Shown piece by piece: positions 35,670-45,300 of a stretch of DNA of 64,000 nucleotides. Source of the DNA: an uncultured Porphyromonadaceae bacterium (lineage in GTDB: Bacteria > Bacteroidota > Bacteroidia > Bacteroidales > Muribaculaceae); the NCBI GenBank assembly GCA_945873625.1, contig CAMCDS010000003.1:1-64000 (forward strand), read 5' to 3'. Below the pieces are notes generated by a model. The model was not told where the DNA came from. It worked only from the letters and a program-made list of their open reading frames with translations, and did not search any database. A program made the translations under genes and the position numbers. The first letter of the stretch is position 1. Every line of letters begins with the position of its first letter.

Positions 35670-36243
35670 ATATCAACGACTTCTCGACCTCACGTTTGAA
35701 CTCGAAGGTATGGCCCGCCTCGCCTCGGAGCGCGATGGCGACGGCGAGCTCGAAAAGCGCGTGGAAGCAAAGGCGCGTGAGATCCACACCCTCCTCTTCG
35801 GCGAGGAGAAACCGGTGGAGAAAACCGAAGAACCGGCCGCGGCCGACTTCGACGACTCAATGTTCTATTCCCTTCCCGAGCCGGAAGCGGAAACCGACCC
35901 CGACCCCGAGCCGCAGCCGGAGGAGTCGGAACCGGCTATCGAAGAGATACCAGTGGCCGAAGATGAACCCGAGCCTGCGCCGGAACCTGAGCCTGAGCCG
36001 AAACCCGCTCACGCCCCGTCGGCCCCGAAGAGCAAGCCGCTCCTGAGCATCAACGACCGATTCCGCTTCCGCCGCGAGCTTTTCGGTAACTCCGACCCCG
36101 ACTTCAACGATGCCCTCAACCTCATAGCCACCATGGACTCATACGACGAGGCCGAGGACTATTTCATCAATTCGCTCGACTGGGATCAGGACAATCCCGT
36201 CGTGATGGAGTTTATGGCCCTTCTGCAGCGCTACTACAAGTGA
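35662..36243 (+). CDS. Acidic protein with Pro/Glu-rich linker, unknown function
   Basis: The product (193 residues from this start) has three parts: an N-terminal helical segment (MNKYQRLLDLTFELEGMAR), a long linker of alternating proline and acidic residues (about 55-130), and a C-terminal helical segment with INDRFRFRRELFGNSDPDFNDAL. I do not recognise a function. It overlaps the PBP4 gene by 8 nt with this ATG; upstream ATGs at 35647 and 35635 are also possible. Position between dacB and rsmI suggests a shared transcript. It has no signal peptide, so it should be cytosolic. Confidence 0.78.
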   Translation: MNKYQRLLDLTFELEGMARLASERDGDGELEKRVEAKAREIHTLLFGEEKPVEKTEEPAAADFDDSMFYSLPEPEAETDPDPEPQPEESEPAIEEIPVAEDEPEPAPEPEPEPKPAHAPSAPKSKPLLSINDRFRFRRELFGNSDPDFNDALNLIATMDSYDEAEDYFINSLDWDQDNPVVMEFMALLQRYYK

Positions 36244-36267
36244 TGACCATTCACACACCTTAGCATC

Positions 36268-36993
36268 ATGGCAGGAAAACTCTATATAGTTCCCACCCCT
36301 GTCGGCAATCTGGCCGACATGACCTTCCGCGCCGTCGACACCCTGAAGAGCGTCGACCTCATCCTGGCCGAAGACACGCGCACCTCGGGCGTGCTGCTCA
36401 AGCACTACGACATCACGACCCCGATGCGCAGCCATCACAAGTTTAACGAGCACGAAACCGCCGGCCCGATAGCCGAGCGTATCGAGGCCGGCGAGAACAT
36501 TGCCCTCATCTCCGACGCCGGCACCCCCGGCATCTCCGACCCGGGCTTCATGCTCTCGCGCGAATGTCGCCGCCGCGGGCTGACGGTGGAGTGCCTGCCG
36601 GGTGCCACGGCTTTCGTGCCGGCTCTCGTGGCCTCCGGTCTCCCGGCCGACAGATTCGTCTTCGAGGGTTTTTTACCTCCGAAAAAGGGTAGGGCCACGC
36701 GCCTCGAATCGCTTGCGCAGGAGCCGCGCACCGTGATTCTCTATGAGTCGCCGATGCGCCTGCAACGCACTCTGCGCCAGCTCATAGAGTATTTCGGAGG
36801 AGAGCGTCAGGCTGCCGTGTGCCGCGAAATATCGAAGCTGCACGAGACTATCCACCGCGCGACGCTCTCGGAACTTTCCGATTTTTTTGAAGTGAACAAA
36901 CCGAAAGGAGAGATTGTTATTGTCATCGAAGGCCGACCCAAGGAATCAGCCGCCTCGCAGGAGGAGGCTCCCGGAAGTTTCCCTTCGTTCTGA
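36268..36993 (+). CDS. rsmI: 16S rRNA (cytidine-1402-2'-O)-methyltransferase
   Basis: The 241-residue enzyme of the tetrapyrrole-methylase fold methylates the ribose of C1402 in the ribosomal decoding centre, using S-adenosylmethionine. It starts with the family signature LYIVPTPVGNLADMT, followed by LAEDTRTSG, ISDAGTPGISDPG and the FEGFLPPKKG loop. Length is slightly short because it lacks the C-terminal extension of some homologues. It follows the acidic protein gene by 24 nt and is probably in the same operon. Confidence 0.94.
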   Translation: MAGKLYIVPTPVGNLADMTFRAVDTLKSVDLILAEDTRTSGVLLKHYDITTPMRSHHKFNEHETAGPIAERIEAGENIALISDAGTPGISDPGFMLSRECRRRGLTVECLPGATAFVPALVASGLPADRFVFEGFLPPKKGRATRLESLAQEPRTVILYESPMRLQRTLRQLIEYFGGERQAAVCREISKLHETIHRATLSELSDFFEVNKPKGEIVIVIEGRPKESAASQEEAPGSFPSF

Positions 36994-37056
36994 TTCCACT
37001 TCAGAACTATCCAGTAAAACGAATTATCCACACCCAAACAAAAAAGACAAAAGGTT

Positions 37057-37920
37057 ATGAAAAAAGCGTTTTTATTCTGTGGCATAGCCGCACTTCTTCT
37101 CGCATCATGCTCCGGCAACCAGCAGAAACTCGACGAGGATTCCGCCAAAATCGCCGACCTCACTGAAGAATACAAGGAAGCATCCGACTTCAACGACTCG
37201 CTGCTCCTTCTGATGGGCGACATCTACACCGGACTCGACTCAATCAACATACAGGAAGGTCTCCTCTACAATATGAATCAGGGCGACAACGCCGACCGCC
37301 GCGAGGAAATCCGCCACAACCTCTCTGCCATCAAGGCCCGCCTCAACGCCAACAAACATCTGCTCGCCGACATGGAGGCTAAGTTGAAGAACTCTGGCAA
37401 CGAGAACTCCGTGATGGCAAAGACCATCAGCCAGCTCAAGGCCCGCATCGAACAGCAGGACCAGAAGATAGCCCAGCTCCAGAACGACCTCGACAACGCC
37501 AACAAGCAGATTACCCAACTCAACACTACCGTGGCTGAGAAGGAAGAGCAGGTGAAGACCGAGATCGCCGCCAAGGAACAGGCCCAGCAGGAGACTATCG
37601 CAGCCGAAAACGAGGCCAACAAGGTTTACTACGCAATAGGCACCAACAAGGAGCTGAAGAAGAACGGTCTGCTTGAAAAGAAGTTCCTCGGAGCCACCAA
37701 GGTGATGAAGGGCAATTTCAACGCCGCTTACTTCACCACTGCCGACAAGCGCAACCTCACCGCCATCCCCACCACTTCCAAGAAGGTGAAGATTTGGAGC
37801 AACATGCCCTCCGACTCCTATCAGATTGTCTCTAACGCCGAAGGCATCAAGACCGTGAAGATCACCAACCCCGCGAAGTTCTGGAGCATCACACCCTACC
37901 TCATCATCCAGGTTGACTGA
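37057..37920 (+). CDS. Coiled-coil surface lipoprotein, possibly Cbp1-like
   Basis: The 287-residue protein is a lipoprotein (LLLASCSG, Cys18). A long alpha-helical coiled coil follows (about residues 20-190, with repeated LKARIEQQDQKIAQLQNDL-type heptads), and then a compact C-terminal domain (KNGLLEKKFLGATKVMKGNF to the end). This layout resembles Bacteroidetes proteins annotated as collagen-binding Cbp1-like adhesins, a match from memory that I hold loosely. It is likely anchored in the outer or inner membrane. A GC hairpin follows the stop. Confidence 0.82.
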   Translation: MKKAFLFCGIAALLLASCSGNQQKLDEDSAKIADLTEEYKEASDFNDSLLLLMGDIYTGLDSINIQEGLLYNMNQGDNADRREEIRHNLSAIKARLNANKHLLADMEAKLKNSGNENSVMAKTISQLKARIEQQDQKIAQLQNDLDNANKQITQLNTTVAEKEEQVKTEIAAKEQAQQETIAAENEANKVYYAIGTNKELKKNGLLEKKFLGATKVMKGNFNAAYFTTADKRNLTAIPTTSKKVKIWSNMPSDSYQIVSNAEGIKTVKITNPAKFWSITPYLIIQVD

Positions 37921-37954
37921 AAAATATACTGAACTTACTGCATAACCCGATAAT

Positions 37955-37984
37955 GCCGCGCCTTCCTGATGTGGAGGGCGCGGC
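37955..37984 (+). terminator. Probable terminator after the coiled-coil lipoprotein gene
   Basis: GCCGCGCC (37955-37962) pairs with GGCGCGGC (37977-37984) and is followed by TCTCACGTTTT. Confidence 0.55.
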
Positions 37985-37992
37985 TCTCACGT

Positions 37993-38023
37993 TTTGCCGG
38001 TTCGGAAATTATTTGTATTTTTG
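37993..38023 (+). promoter_or_regulatory. Promoter of the GH13 gene
   Basis: TTTG at 37993-37996 and TATTTTTG at 38016-38023 are 19 nt apart, 27 bp before the ATG at 38051. Confidence 0.8.
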
Positions 38024-38050
38024 CGTTTTACTTTAGAACTATACTCTGAT

Positions 38051-39928
38051 ATGTCAGACTTTTTCCGAAAAATTTCCGTTTCCATGGCTGTGGCCGCTTT
38101 CCCTCTGGCCGCCGCCGCTTTTTCGCTCGACCGTATCGACCCTCCCCACTGGTGGACGGGCATGACCGACCGCTCGCTTCAGCTTCAGCTCCACGGCGAC
38201 GGCATACGCAATGCCGAAGTCAGTGTCGACCATGATGGGGTGAGCATCGACAGCGTGGTGCGCCTCGACGGCTCGCCCGACTGGCTCTACGTATATCTCG
38301 ACATCGCGCCCGACGCACGTCCGGGCGATGTGGCGCTTCGCCTCAGGGAGGGGAAGAAGACCATAAAGAGAAAGTTCCCGCTTCTGGCCCGCGATGCCGG
38401 GCGCGTCAGGGCGCAGGGCTTCTCCTCGGCCGACGTGCTCTATCTGCTGATGCCGGACCGCTTCGCCGACGGCGACCCCTCCAACAATTCAGGCAAGGGG
38501 CTGCGCTTCCCAGTGGGTGCGGACCGCTCCGACCCCAACACCCGCCACGGAGGCGACCTGCAGGGCGTGCTCGACCATGCCGGTTACATCGACTCGCTCG
38601 GCGTTACGGCCGTATGGTTCACCCCGGTGCTTGAAAACGACATGCCGGGAGGCTCCTACCACGGATATGCAACCACCGACTATTACCGAATCGACCCTCG
38701 CTTCGGATCCAACGAACTTTACGCAAGGCTTGTCGACTCGCTCCACAACCGTGGCATCAAGACCGTGATGGACATGATTTTCAACCATTGCGGTTCCGAA
38801 CACCCCTGGCGTCTCGACCCGCCGGCGTCCGACTGGTTCAACCGTCAGGACCGCTTCGTGCAGACCAACTATCGCCTGTCGACGCTTACCGACCCCTATT
38901 CGTCGGACTACGACCGCGAACTGACTACCGACGGATGGTTCGTGGCCGAAATGCCCGACCTCAACCAGCGCAATCCCCATCTGATGAAGTATCTGATTCA
39001 GAACTCTATCTGGTGGATCGAGCAGGCGGGCATCGACGGAATACGCATGGACACCTATTCATACGCCGACCACGAAGCCATGAACTGCTGGATCAAGGCC
39101 GTTATGGCTGAATATCCCGACTTCAACATAGTGGGGGAGTGCTGGCTCTCCGATCCTGCGGCGGAGGCCGTATGGCAGAAGGGCGCGGCTATACCCAACC
39201 CGATGGGCATAAAGTCGGACCTCCCCACGGTGATGGACTTCTCGCTGATGATCAAAAACCGCGACATGGCGCCTTTCCGTGAGAACACCGACTCGTGGCA
39301 CGGCCTCAACACGCTCTACGACCACCTCGGTCTCGACTTCATCTATCCCGACGTGAAGCGGGTGCTCCGCTTCCTCGACAACCACGACACCGAGCGCTTC
39401 CTGGCCTCCTCGCTCCCCTCGCTCGACGCCTGGAAGCAGGCCATCACGTTCCTGCTGACCGTGCCGGGCATCCCTCAGCTCTATTACGGCACCGAGCTCC
39501 TGATGTCGGGCACGCGCGAGGGTGGCGACGGAAACATCCGCAAGGACATGCCGGGCGGATTCCCCGGCGACAAGGCAAGCGCCTTCCTCGGCAAGGGTAT
39601 AGGCGGCGATGCGGCCGAAGCTACGGATTTCCTCTCGAAGGTGGCACGCTGGCGCCGCGGCTCGAAGGCTGTGGCCGAGGGAAGCATGAGGCATTTCCTC
39701 CCCGACAACGGCATCTACGTCTTCGAGCGCAGACTGTCCGGCGAGCAGGTGATTGTGGTGCTCAACGGCCGCGACGAGGCTGTGGAGACTCCGCTCGCAC
39801 GCTATGCCGAAATTCTCGGCGATGGCGGCGACTACACCGATGTGGCCACCGGCGAGACGTTCTCACTCTCCCCTGACGCCTCCCTGTCGCTCTCGCCCCG
39901 CCGCTCCTTAATATTATGTAAGAAATGA
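38051..39928 (+). CDS. GH13 neopullulanase-like alpha-glucanase (SusA-like)
   Basis: The 625-residue exported enzyme has an N-terminal beta-sandwich of the cyclomaltodextrinase type, then a GH13 barrel with the nucleophile Asp334 in GIDGIRMDTYSY, the acid/base Glu363 in IVGECWLSDP, and the stabilising Asp446 in FLDNHDTERF. It should cleave alpha-1,4-linked glucans (starch or pullulan fragments) in the periplasm, like SusA of Bacteroides thetaiotaomicron. The signal peptide follows the ATG at 38051; the longer frame from 37994 starts inside the promoter. It overlaps the SPOR lipoprotein gene by 4 nt, and a susCD pair lies 2.4 kb downstream. Confidence 0.93.
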   Translation: MSDFFRKISVSMAVAAFPLAAAAFSLDRIDPPHWWTGMTDRSLQLQLHGDGIRNAEVSVDHDGVSIDSVVRLDGSPDWLYVYLDIAPDARPGDVALRLREGKKTIKRKFPLLARDAGRVRAQGFSSADVLYLLMPDRFADGDPSNNSGKGLRFPVGADRSDPNTRHGGDLQGVLDHAGYIDSLGVTAVWFTPVLENDMPGGSYHGYATTDYYRIDPRFGSNELYARLVDSLHNRGIKTVMDMIFNHCGSEHPWRLDPPASDWFNRQDRFVQTNYRLSTLTDPYSSDYDRELTTDGWFVAEMPDLNQRNPHLMKYLIQNSIWWIEQAGIDGIRMDTYSYADHEAMNCWIKAVMAEYPDFNIVGECWLSDPAAEAVWQKGAAIPNPMGIKSDLPTVMDFSLMIKNRDMAPFRENTDSWHGLNTLYDHLGLDFIYPDVKRVLRFLDNHDTERFLASSLPSLDAWKQAITFLLTVPGIPQLYYGTELLMSGTREGGDGNIRKDMPGGFPGDKASAFLGKGIGGDAAEATDFLSKVARWRRGSKAVAEGSMRHFLPDNGIYVFERRLSGEQVIVVLNGRDEAVETPLARYAEILGDGGDYTDVATGETFSLSPDASLSLSPRRSLILCKK

Positions 39929-40446
39929 AAAAGATCGCAATCCCCTCTCTCCTTGTCATCACGCTGCTCCTGGCGGCCGGGTGCAAACCCACGGAGAAGA
40001 ACTACAAGGCGGCCTACGACGTGGCTCTCGGCAAGCGCAAGGCTGTAGAGGCCGAAATGGCCGAGGCGGCAGGCGGACACGAGGTGATAAGCCTCGACGG
40101 TCCGCGCCGCATCACGGCCGGCGGGGTCGAAATGAATATGGTTTCGGAATTCCTGCGTATGGCCGACAAGGACGAGCCGCTCCCTTCGCCTGCGCTGCGC
40201 TATCGTGTGGCCGCAGGCCGCTACCGTATGCCCACCAACGCGCGGGCGCAGATGCAGACGCTCTCGGGCGAAGGCTTCACGCCGCTGCTCATGGCCGACG
40301 GCGAGGGTCGCTACTATGCCGTGGCCGGATGTTTCGCCACGCCCGGCGAGGCAGCCGCCTGCGTGGCCCGTCTGCGCAAGCTCTTCAAGGCCGCGTCGTT
40401 CGTCGGTCTTGATGGCGACCCGCTCGTAGTGGAGTCTCCGAGATGA
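39925..40446 (+). CDS. SPOR-domain lipoprotein
   Basis: The 173-residue protein has a lipobox (LLLAAGC, Cys20) and a C-terminal SPOR-like repeat: YRVAAGRYRMPTNARAQMQ followed by GRYYAVAGCFATPGEAAA. SPOR domains bind denuded peptidoglycan at division sites. The first 100 residues after the anchor are polar and unfamiliar. Its ATG overlaps the GH13 stop (ATGA at 39925-39928), so both come from one transcript, an unusual pairing of starch hydrolase and cell-wall binding protein. A strong bidirectional terminator follows. Confidence 0.82.
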   Translation: MKKIAIPSLLVITLLLAAGCKPTEKNYKAAYDVALGKRKAVEAEMAEAAGGHEVISLDGPRRITAGGVEMNMVSEFLRMADKDEPLPSPALRYRVAAGRYRMPTNARAQMQTLSGEGFTPLLMADGEGRYYAVAGCFATPGEAAACVARLRKLFKAASFVGLDGDPLVVESPR

Positions 40447-40460
40447 GTGCAGCCTAAGAT

Positions 40461-40500
40461 AAAAAACAAGGCGCCCGAAAAATCGGACGCCTTGTTTTTT
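40461..40500. terminator. Bidirectional terminator
   Basis: AAAAAACAAGGCG (40461-40473) and CGCCTTGTTTTTT (40488-40500) pair perfectly over 13 bp with an inner CCG/CGG. It serves the SPOR gene (plus) and the repeat-rich secreted protein gene (minus). Confidence 0.9.
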
Positions 40501-40514
40501 GTCATAGGTTAGGC

Positions 40515-41423
40515 TTATCTGCCGTAGATAAGGTTCGTGTCGCAATAGGGAGCGCCGGCGTTGTCGTAGCCACCCTCTGCCGTCAGCGTGATGTATCCGT
40601 CGTTGCCTCCCCACCAGGTGGCGCTTCTGTAAGCTCCGTCGGTGCTGGTTTCCACGGGTTGTCCGTAGCTCTTGCACAGCTTGCGGAACACCTTGTCGTA
40701 AGGCGACGAATGCCATGAGCTGCCGCGGTATTGGAACAATGCGCCGTTCATGCCTCCGTTGCCGTAGTAGACGGTGGCCTGCGGCCAGCGGTAACCCATC
40801 ATGCTGATGTCGTTGAGGAAGATGGCGTCGTTCTGGTATCCGCTCACGTTGTAGCCGCTGTTGATAAGCGAGTTGATGCCGTATTCAATGAGCGATCCGA
40901 AGGCGAGTCCGAGCACGTTGGAGATGGTCGGAGCCACGTATGTCGGGGCATACACCACTGCGGGACGCGGCGGGGGAGGGGGCAGGGGACGCCAGTGGCC
41001 GAAATGGCTGTGGGGCCGGCCGTGGACGGGGCGGTATTTGGGCCTGGGACGGAAGTCGCCCCCTGCGCCGGGACGATGGTGGCTGTTGCCTCCGGGACGG
41101 TATCCGGGCCGGTTGAATCCGGGGCGGTTATGGTTGCCTTTACCCGGGCGGTTGTGGTTACCGTAATTGGGGCGGTTGTGGTTGTCGTTATTGGGACGGT
41201 TGTGGTTGCCTTTGTTCGGGCGGCGCTTGTTGTCCTTGCCGAAGTCGCCCTTGCGCTGTGTGAGCTTCACGGTTTCCCTTGCCTTATGGGCATCCTTATA
41301 GTTTCGGCTGCTTTTCGATTCTTTCGAAATTCTCTGAGCCTGGATTTCCGGAGTGAGGAGTCCGGGCATCAACATAGCGCCTGCGAGGCACCACGATAAT
41401 ACGATGTTGGTAATTCTGCTCAT
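40515..41423 (-). CDS. Secreted protein with Asn-His-Asn-Arg-Pro repeats, unknown function
   Basis: The 302-residue protein has a signal peptide (ending EIQA) and then a very basic, disordered region with four 8-residue repeats of the form xxNHNRPx (about residues 69-101), continuing in Gly/Arg/Pro/His-rich sequence to a PLPPPPPRP stretch. The last 130 residues (from VAPTISNVLGLAFGSL) form a folded domain with many aromatic residues. I do not recognise it. The basic region could bind polysaccharide or nucleic acid outside the cell. The DNA of the repeats (about 41120-41215) is a 24-bp tandem array that may vary in copy number. Confidence 0.8.
   Translation of the reverse strand: MSRITNIVLSWCLAGAMLMPGLLTPEIQAQRISKESKSSRNYKDAHKARETVKLTQRKGDFGKDNKRRPNKGNHNRPNNDNHNRPNYGNHNRPGKGNHNRPGFNRPGYRPGGNSHHRPGAGGDFRPRPKYRPVHGRPHSHFGHWRPLPPPPPRPAVVYAPTYVAPTISNVLGLAFGSLIEYGINSLINSGYNVSGYQNDAIFLNDISMMGYRWPQATVYYGNGGMNGALFQYRGSSWHSSPYDKVFRKLCKSYGQPVETSTDGAYRSATWWGGNDGYITLTAEGGYDNAGAPYCDTNLIYGR
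41120..41215. repeat. 24-bp tandem repeats inside a coding region
   Basis: About four imperfect units with the core CGGTTGTGGTT encode the NHNRP repeats of the minus-strand secreted protein. Unit divergence argues against very recent expansion. Confidence 0.7.
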
Positions 41424-42311
41424 GACTCTTTGTCTTATGGTTGTTTGTTTACACCTTTGACTATGCTGCCTCCGTGTGGGTTTAATCGCCTTTAATTTTT
41501 CTTACTTTAAAATGTTAAATACAACAAAATTTTAAGTTAATTATCTCAGGCAGGCATCCGTCTCCTTTTTTATCCAACCAAAACAACAGACGGTCCAAAA
41601 GGTCCAAAAACCGGCTTCTTTGGCAAAATGTCAGAATCCGGACTGCATACAACCGTTTTTATCCCTCGTACATGTGGTGTATTCGGGGTTGGGGGCTTAA
41701 ATTCTGACAAATTTCCAGTTTTGTCCTATTCTTCTCCTCGGGCGCCGAAAGTCGAGGCAGGAGCGCTTTCGTGAATTTAAATGTTAATTTTTATTTTTTG
41801 TTGCACGCAATCAATTAAAAATAGTAAATTTGCGTACTTTTATGTAGCTATCGCAAATCTGACTCCATCGAAAAACTACCGGGTTTCCGGCCCTTAAAAG
41901 AGATGTGAATCAACTTTTTCGCACGGATATTGTGCGGTAATACTGCTGATTTCAGCATATTATACCTCGATCCGAGGGTAATGTGAGGCAGCGATGCCCT
42001 CTTTTGTGGAGCCGTCCGGGTGCCGACCTCAAGAGTGAGTGTCTTCATGACTTGAAACTACGGATACATGCTGCCGTCTCTGTCGTGGAGGCCGGAACAG
42101 CGGGTGTCGCCTCCGCGATTCCCGCAATAGCGCCGGGCAAGCCACGCTTCATCAGCACCGACGCGCCCTATATATATAAGGTGTAGGTTCGGGAAGAGCT
42201 GGCCTCGGCGGCGACCAATGCCCGCGGCGCGGCGTCTCGAGCGCGGATTTGTACTCAACATACTGAAAATAAACAAAATAAATAATTAATCGTCTAAATT
42301 ATTTTTTAAGT
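41424..42311. other. 888-bp intergenic region with a long leader upstream of susC
   Basis: The left part (41424-41820) is AT-rich with no gene. A -7 box TAAATTTG is at 41825-41832 with TTG 20 nt upstream, so the susC transcript would carry about 470 nt of leader. The leader holds several short hairpins: CGCAC/GTGCG near 41919-41935, TGCTGA/TCAGCA near 41943-41956, CCTCG/CGAGG near 41966-41980, and GGAGGC/GCCTCC near 42086-42117. Short open frames on either strand (for example 41848-42048, minus) have no recognisable product. A regulatory RNA role is inferred. Confidence 0.55.
41825..41832 (+). promoter_or_regulatory. -7 element for the susCD transcript
   Basis: TAAATTTG matches the -7 consensus; a TTG at 41801-41803 lies near the -33 position. 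It is the only good match in the 888-bp gap. Confidence 0.55.
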
Positions 42312-45300
42312 ATGAGAAAACTGTTTTTAATCTTGATGACGGTGATCGCGTGCACGTGGAGCCTTGAGGCCCAGACGCGCACATACCACGGCACCGTCCT
42401 CGACGCAGCCAACAATGAGCCTCTCATTGGTGCTACGGTCATGCCGATAGGCGGTGGCCAGGGTGCGGCTGCTGACCTCGACGGCCATTTCACGATTACT
42501 GTTCCGCAGAGCGTGAAGCAGGCCACTGTGACTTATGTAGGCTATAAGTCGAAGACTGTAAGCCTCTCCGAGAACATGACCGTTTACCTGGAGTCGTCTT
42601 CCACCAACATCGACGAGGTGGTCGTTATCGCGTATGGTACCGGTACGAAAGAATCTCTTACCGGTTCGGTAGCCGTTGTTGGTTCCAAAGAGATTGAAGA
42701 CCGTCCCGTAACTTCGGTTACCCAGGCTCTCGAAGGTAACGCCCCCGGCGTGCAGGTCAACAACTCGACCGGTAAGCCCGGTTCATCGCCTGCCATCCGT
42801 ATCCGCGGTTTCAACTCGTTCAACTCCAGCGCTCAGTCTCCTCTTTACGTTGTCGACGGCATCGTATATCAGGGCGACATCGCCGACATCAACCCCGCCG
42901 ACATCGAGTCGATGTCTGTGCTGAAGGACGCCGCATCCTGCGCACTCTACGGTAACCGCGGTGCCAACGGTGTCATCCTTATCAACACCAAGCGCGCCAA
43001 AGGCCAGGGCAAGGTAGACGTTACCCTCCAGATCCGTCAGGGTATGTACAACCGCGGTCTTCCCGAGTACGACCGTCTCGGCGCTGACCAGTGGATGGAG
43101 ACTTCGCTCAAAGGTTGGGCTCGCGGCCGTTTCTATTCGGGCGTAGGCAACTCCTACGAGGAGGCTCTCGCCATGTCGGCTTCCGGCTTCGTTTCCGGCT
43201 ATCTGATGAACACCAACATCTACAACCTCCCCGGTGCCGAGCTCTTCTCGCCCGAAGGCAAGCTCCTCGGCTCCGTGCTCCCCGGCTACACCGACCTCGA
43301 CTGGTGGGATGCTATCTCGCGTAGCGGCTACCGTCAGGAATACAACATCAACGCCACCGGCGCAACCGACAAGTTCGACGCTTTCGCTTCGTTCGGTTAT
43401 CTGAAAGAGAACGGCTACATGCTCCAGACCGACTTCGAGCGCTTCAACGGTCGCTTCAGCGCAAACTATCAGCCCACCTCCTATCTGAAGGTCGGCGGTA
43501 ACCTTGCTGCTTCTTACCAGGACTCTGACCAGGGTGTGAATGACGGCGACGATCTCAACTCCACCACCAACCCGTTCCTCACCATGTTCTATGCTCCTAT
43601 CCGTCCCTACTACGCTCACGACGAAAATGGCAACATCATCGTCGAGAACGGCAAGAAGGTCTGGAACACCGCCGGCATGAACAAGGGCGATAACATCGCA
43701 TGGCTCATGCGCCTCAACGAATCGAACTACAAGAGCCTTAACGTAAACGCTTCGCTCTACGGTACGGCCATCATCCCCTACGGCTTCGAACTCACCGTTC
43801 GCGGCAACATGATGCGTAGCTTCGACTCTTCGAAAGACTACTCCAACCGTATCATCGGTGCCCAGCAGGGTGTCGGCGGCATGGATCTCAGCCACTCGAG
43901 AGTATACTCCCACACCTTCATGCAGACCCTCAACTGGAGCCACGAATATGGCGCACACCACGTTGACGTGATGCTCAACCACGAGAACTACCAGTATGGC
44001 TACAACGAGTTCTTCGAGCGTAAGTCGGGCCAGCTCATCGAAGGCAACTACTCGATGAACAACTTCCAGAGCCTCGACGCCGACGCCGAGAGCCAGGCCG
44101 CCCTCCGCACCGAGTCTTACCTCGGCCGCGCACGCTACAACTACGAGCAGAAATACTTCGGTGAGTTCTCGATCCGCCGCGACGGCACTTCGCGCTTCGC
44201 CAAAAACAACCGCTGGGGTACATTCTGGTCGGTAGGCGCAAGCTGGATTCTCACCAAGGAGAAATTCATGCAGAACATCAACTGGCTCAACTACCTTAAG
44301 CTCCGTGTCGCTTACGGCTCGGTAGGTAACGACGCCGCCGCTTCCGCATTCTCTTACCTCACTCTCTATACGCCCTACTTCACCATCGACGGCAACGGCG
44401 CGATGTATCCCGGTTCGATCGGCGCTCCCGACCTCAAATGGGAGTCGACCAAGACTCTTGACATCGCTCTCGAGGGCTCGCTCTTCGACGACCGCTTCAA
44501 CTTCACTATCGGCTACTTCGACAAGCGCAACGCCGACCTTCTCTACAGCCGCACTCTTCCCTTCTCGCAGGGCACTGTAGGCAACTCCGGTCTCCTTCCC
44601 TCCATCATGCAGAACATCGGCACCATGGCCAACCGCGGATGGGAGCTCCAGTTCGGCGTCGACATCATCCGCAACCAGGACTTCAACTGGCGCTTCAACC
44701 TCGATGCTTCGTTCGTGAAGAACAAGATTCTCAAACTTCCTGACGGACAGGACATCCCCGGCCAGTCGCTCTTCGAAGGCAAGTCGCTCTATGAGATGTA
44801 CACCTACGACTGGGCAGGCGTCGACCAGCGCACCGGTAACTCGCTCTACTACATGCACCCCGATTCGCCCGACTACTACAGCTACAACGAAAAGGGCGAG
44901 AAGAAGTATCAGACCGACCTCTGGTATCAGAACCTCACCAACGCCAGCAAGGCAGGCGCTCTCTTCGTAGACGAAAACGGCAACTACCTTACCGACCGTC
45001 CCTCCACTTACGCCAAGCGCACCATCAAGGGTTCGGCTCTCCCCGTAGTCTACGGTTCGTTCGGCACCACTCTTTCGTGGAAAGGCATCAACCTCGGCCT
45101 TCTCTTCACCTACAGCCTCGGTGGCAAGACCATGAACTCCAACTACCAGTCGCTTATGTCGATGGGCACCGGCGACGCTGCCGCCCTCCACAAAGACATC
45201 CTGAAAGCCTGGACCGGCGACCCCATCGCCAACAAGGATCTTCCCCACCAGGAGCAGACTGTCAACTGGGTTAACAACGATGGCAAGGCCATGACTGCCA

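Noticed and set aside
41120..41215. CRISPR-like tandem repeats
   Set aside because: Units are 24 bp without unique spacers and encode an NHNRP peptide repeat.
41848..42048. 66-codon minus-strand frame in the susC leader
   Set aside because: No known domain, no promoter match, and it covers the leader hairpins. It may be an antisense RNA region but not a supported gene.
42783..45248. 821-codon open frame antisense to susC
   Set aside because: Shadow of the susC codon pattern; no domain.
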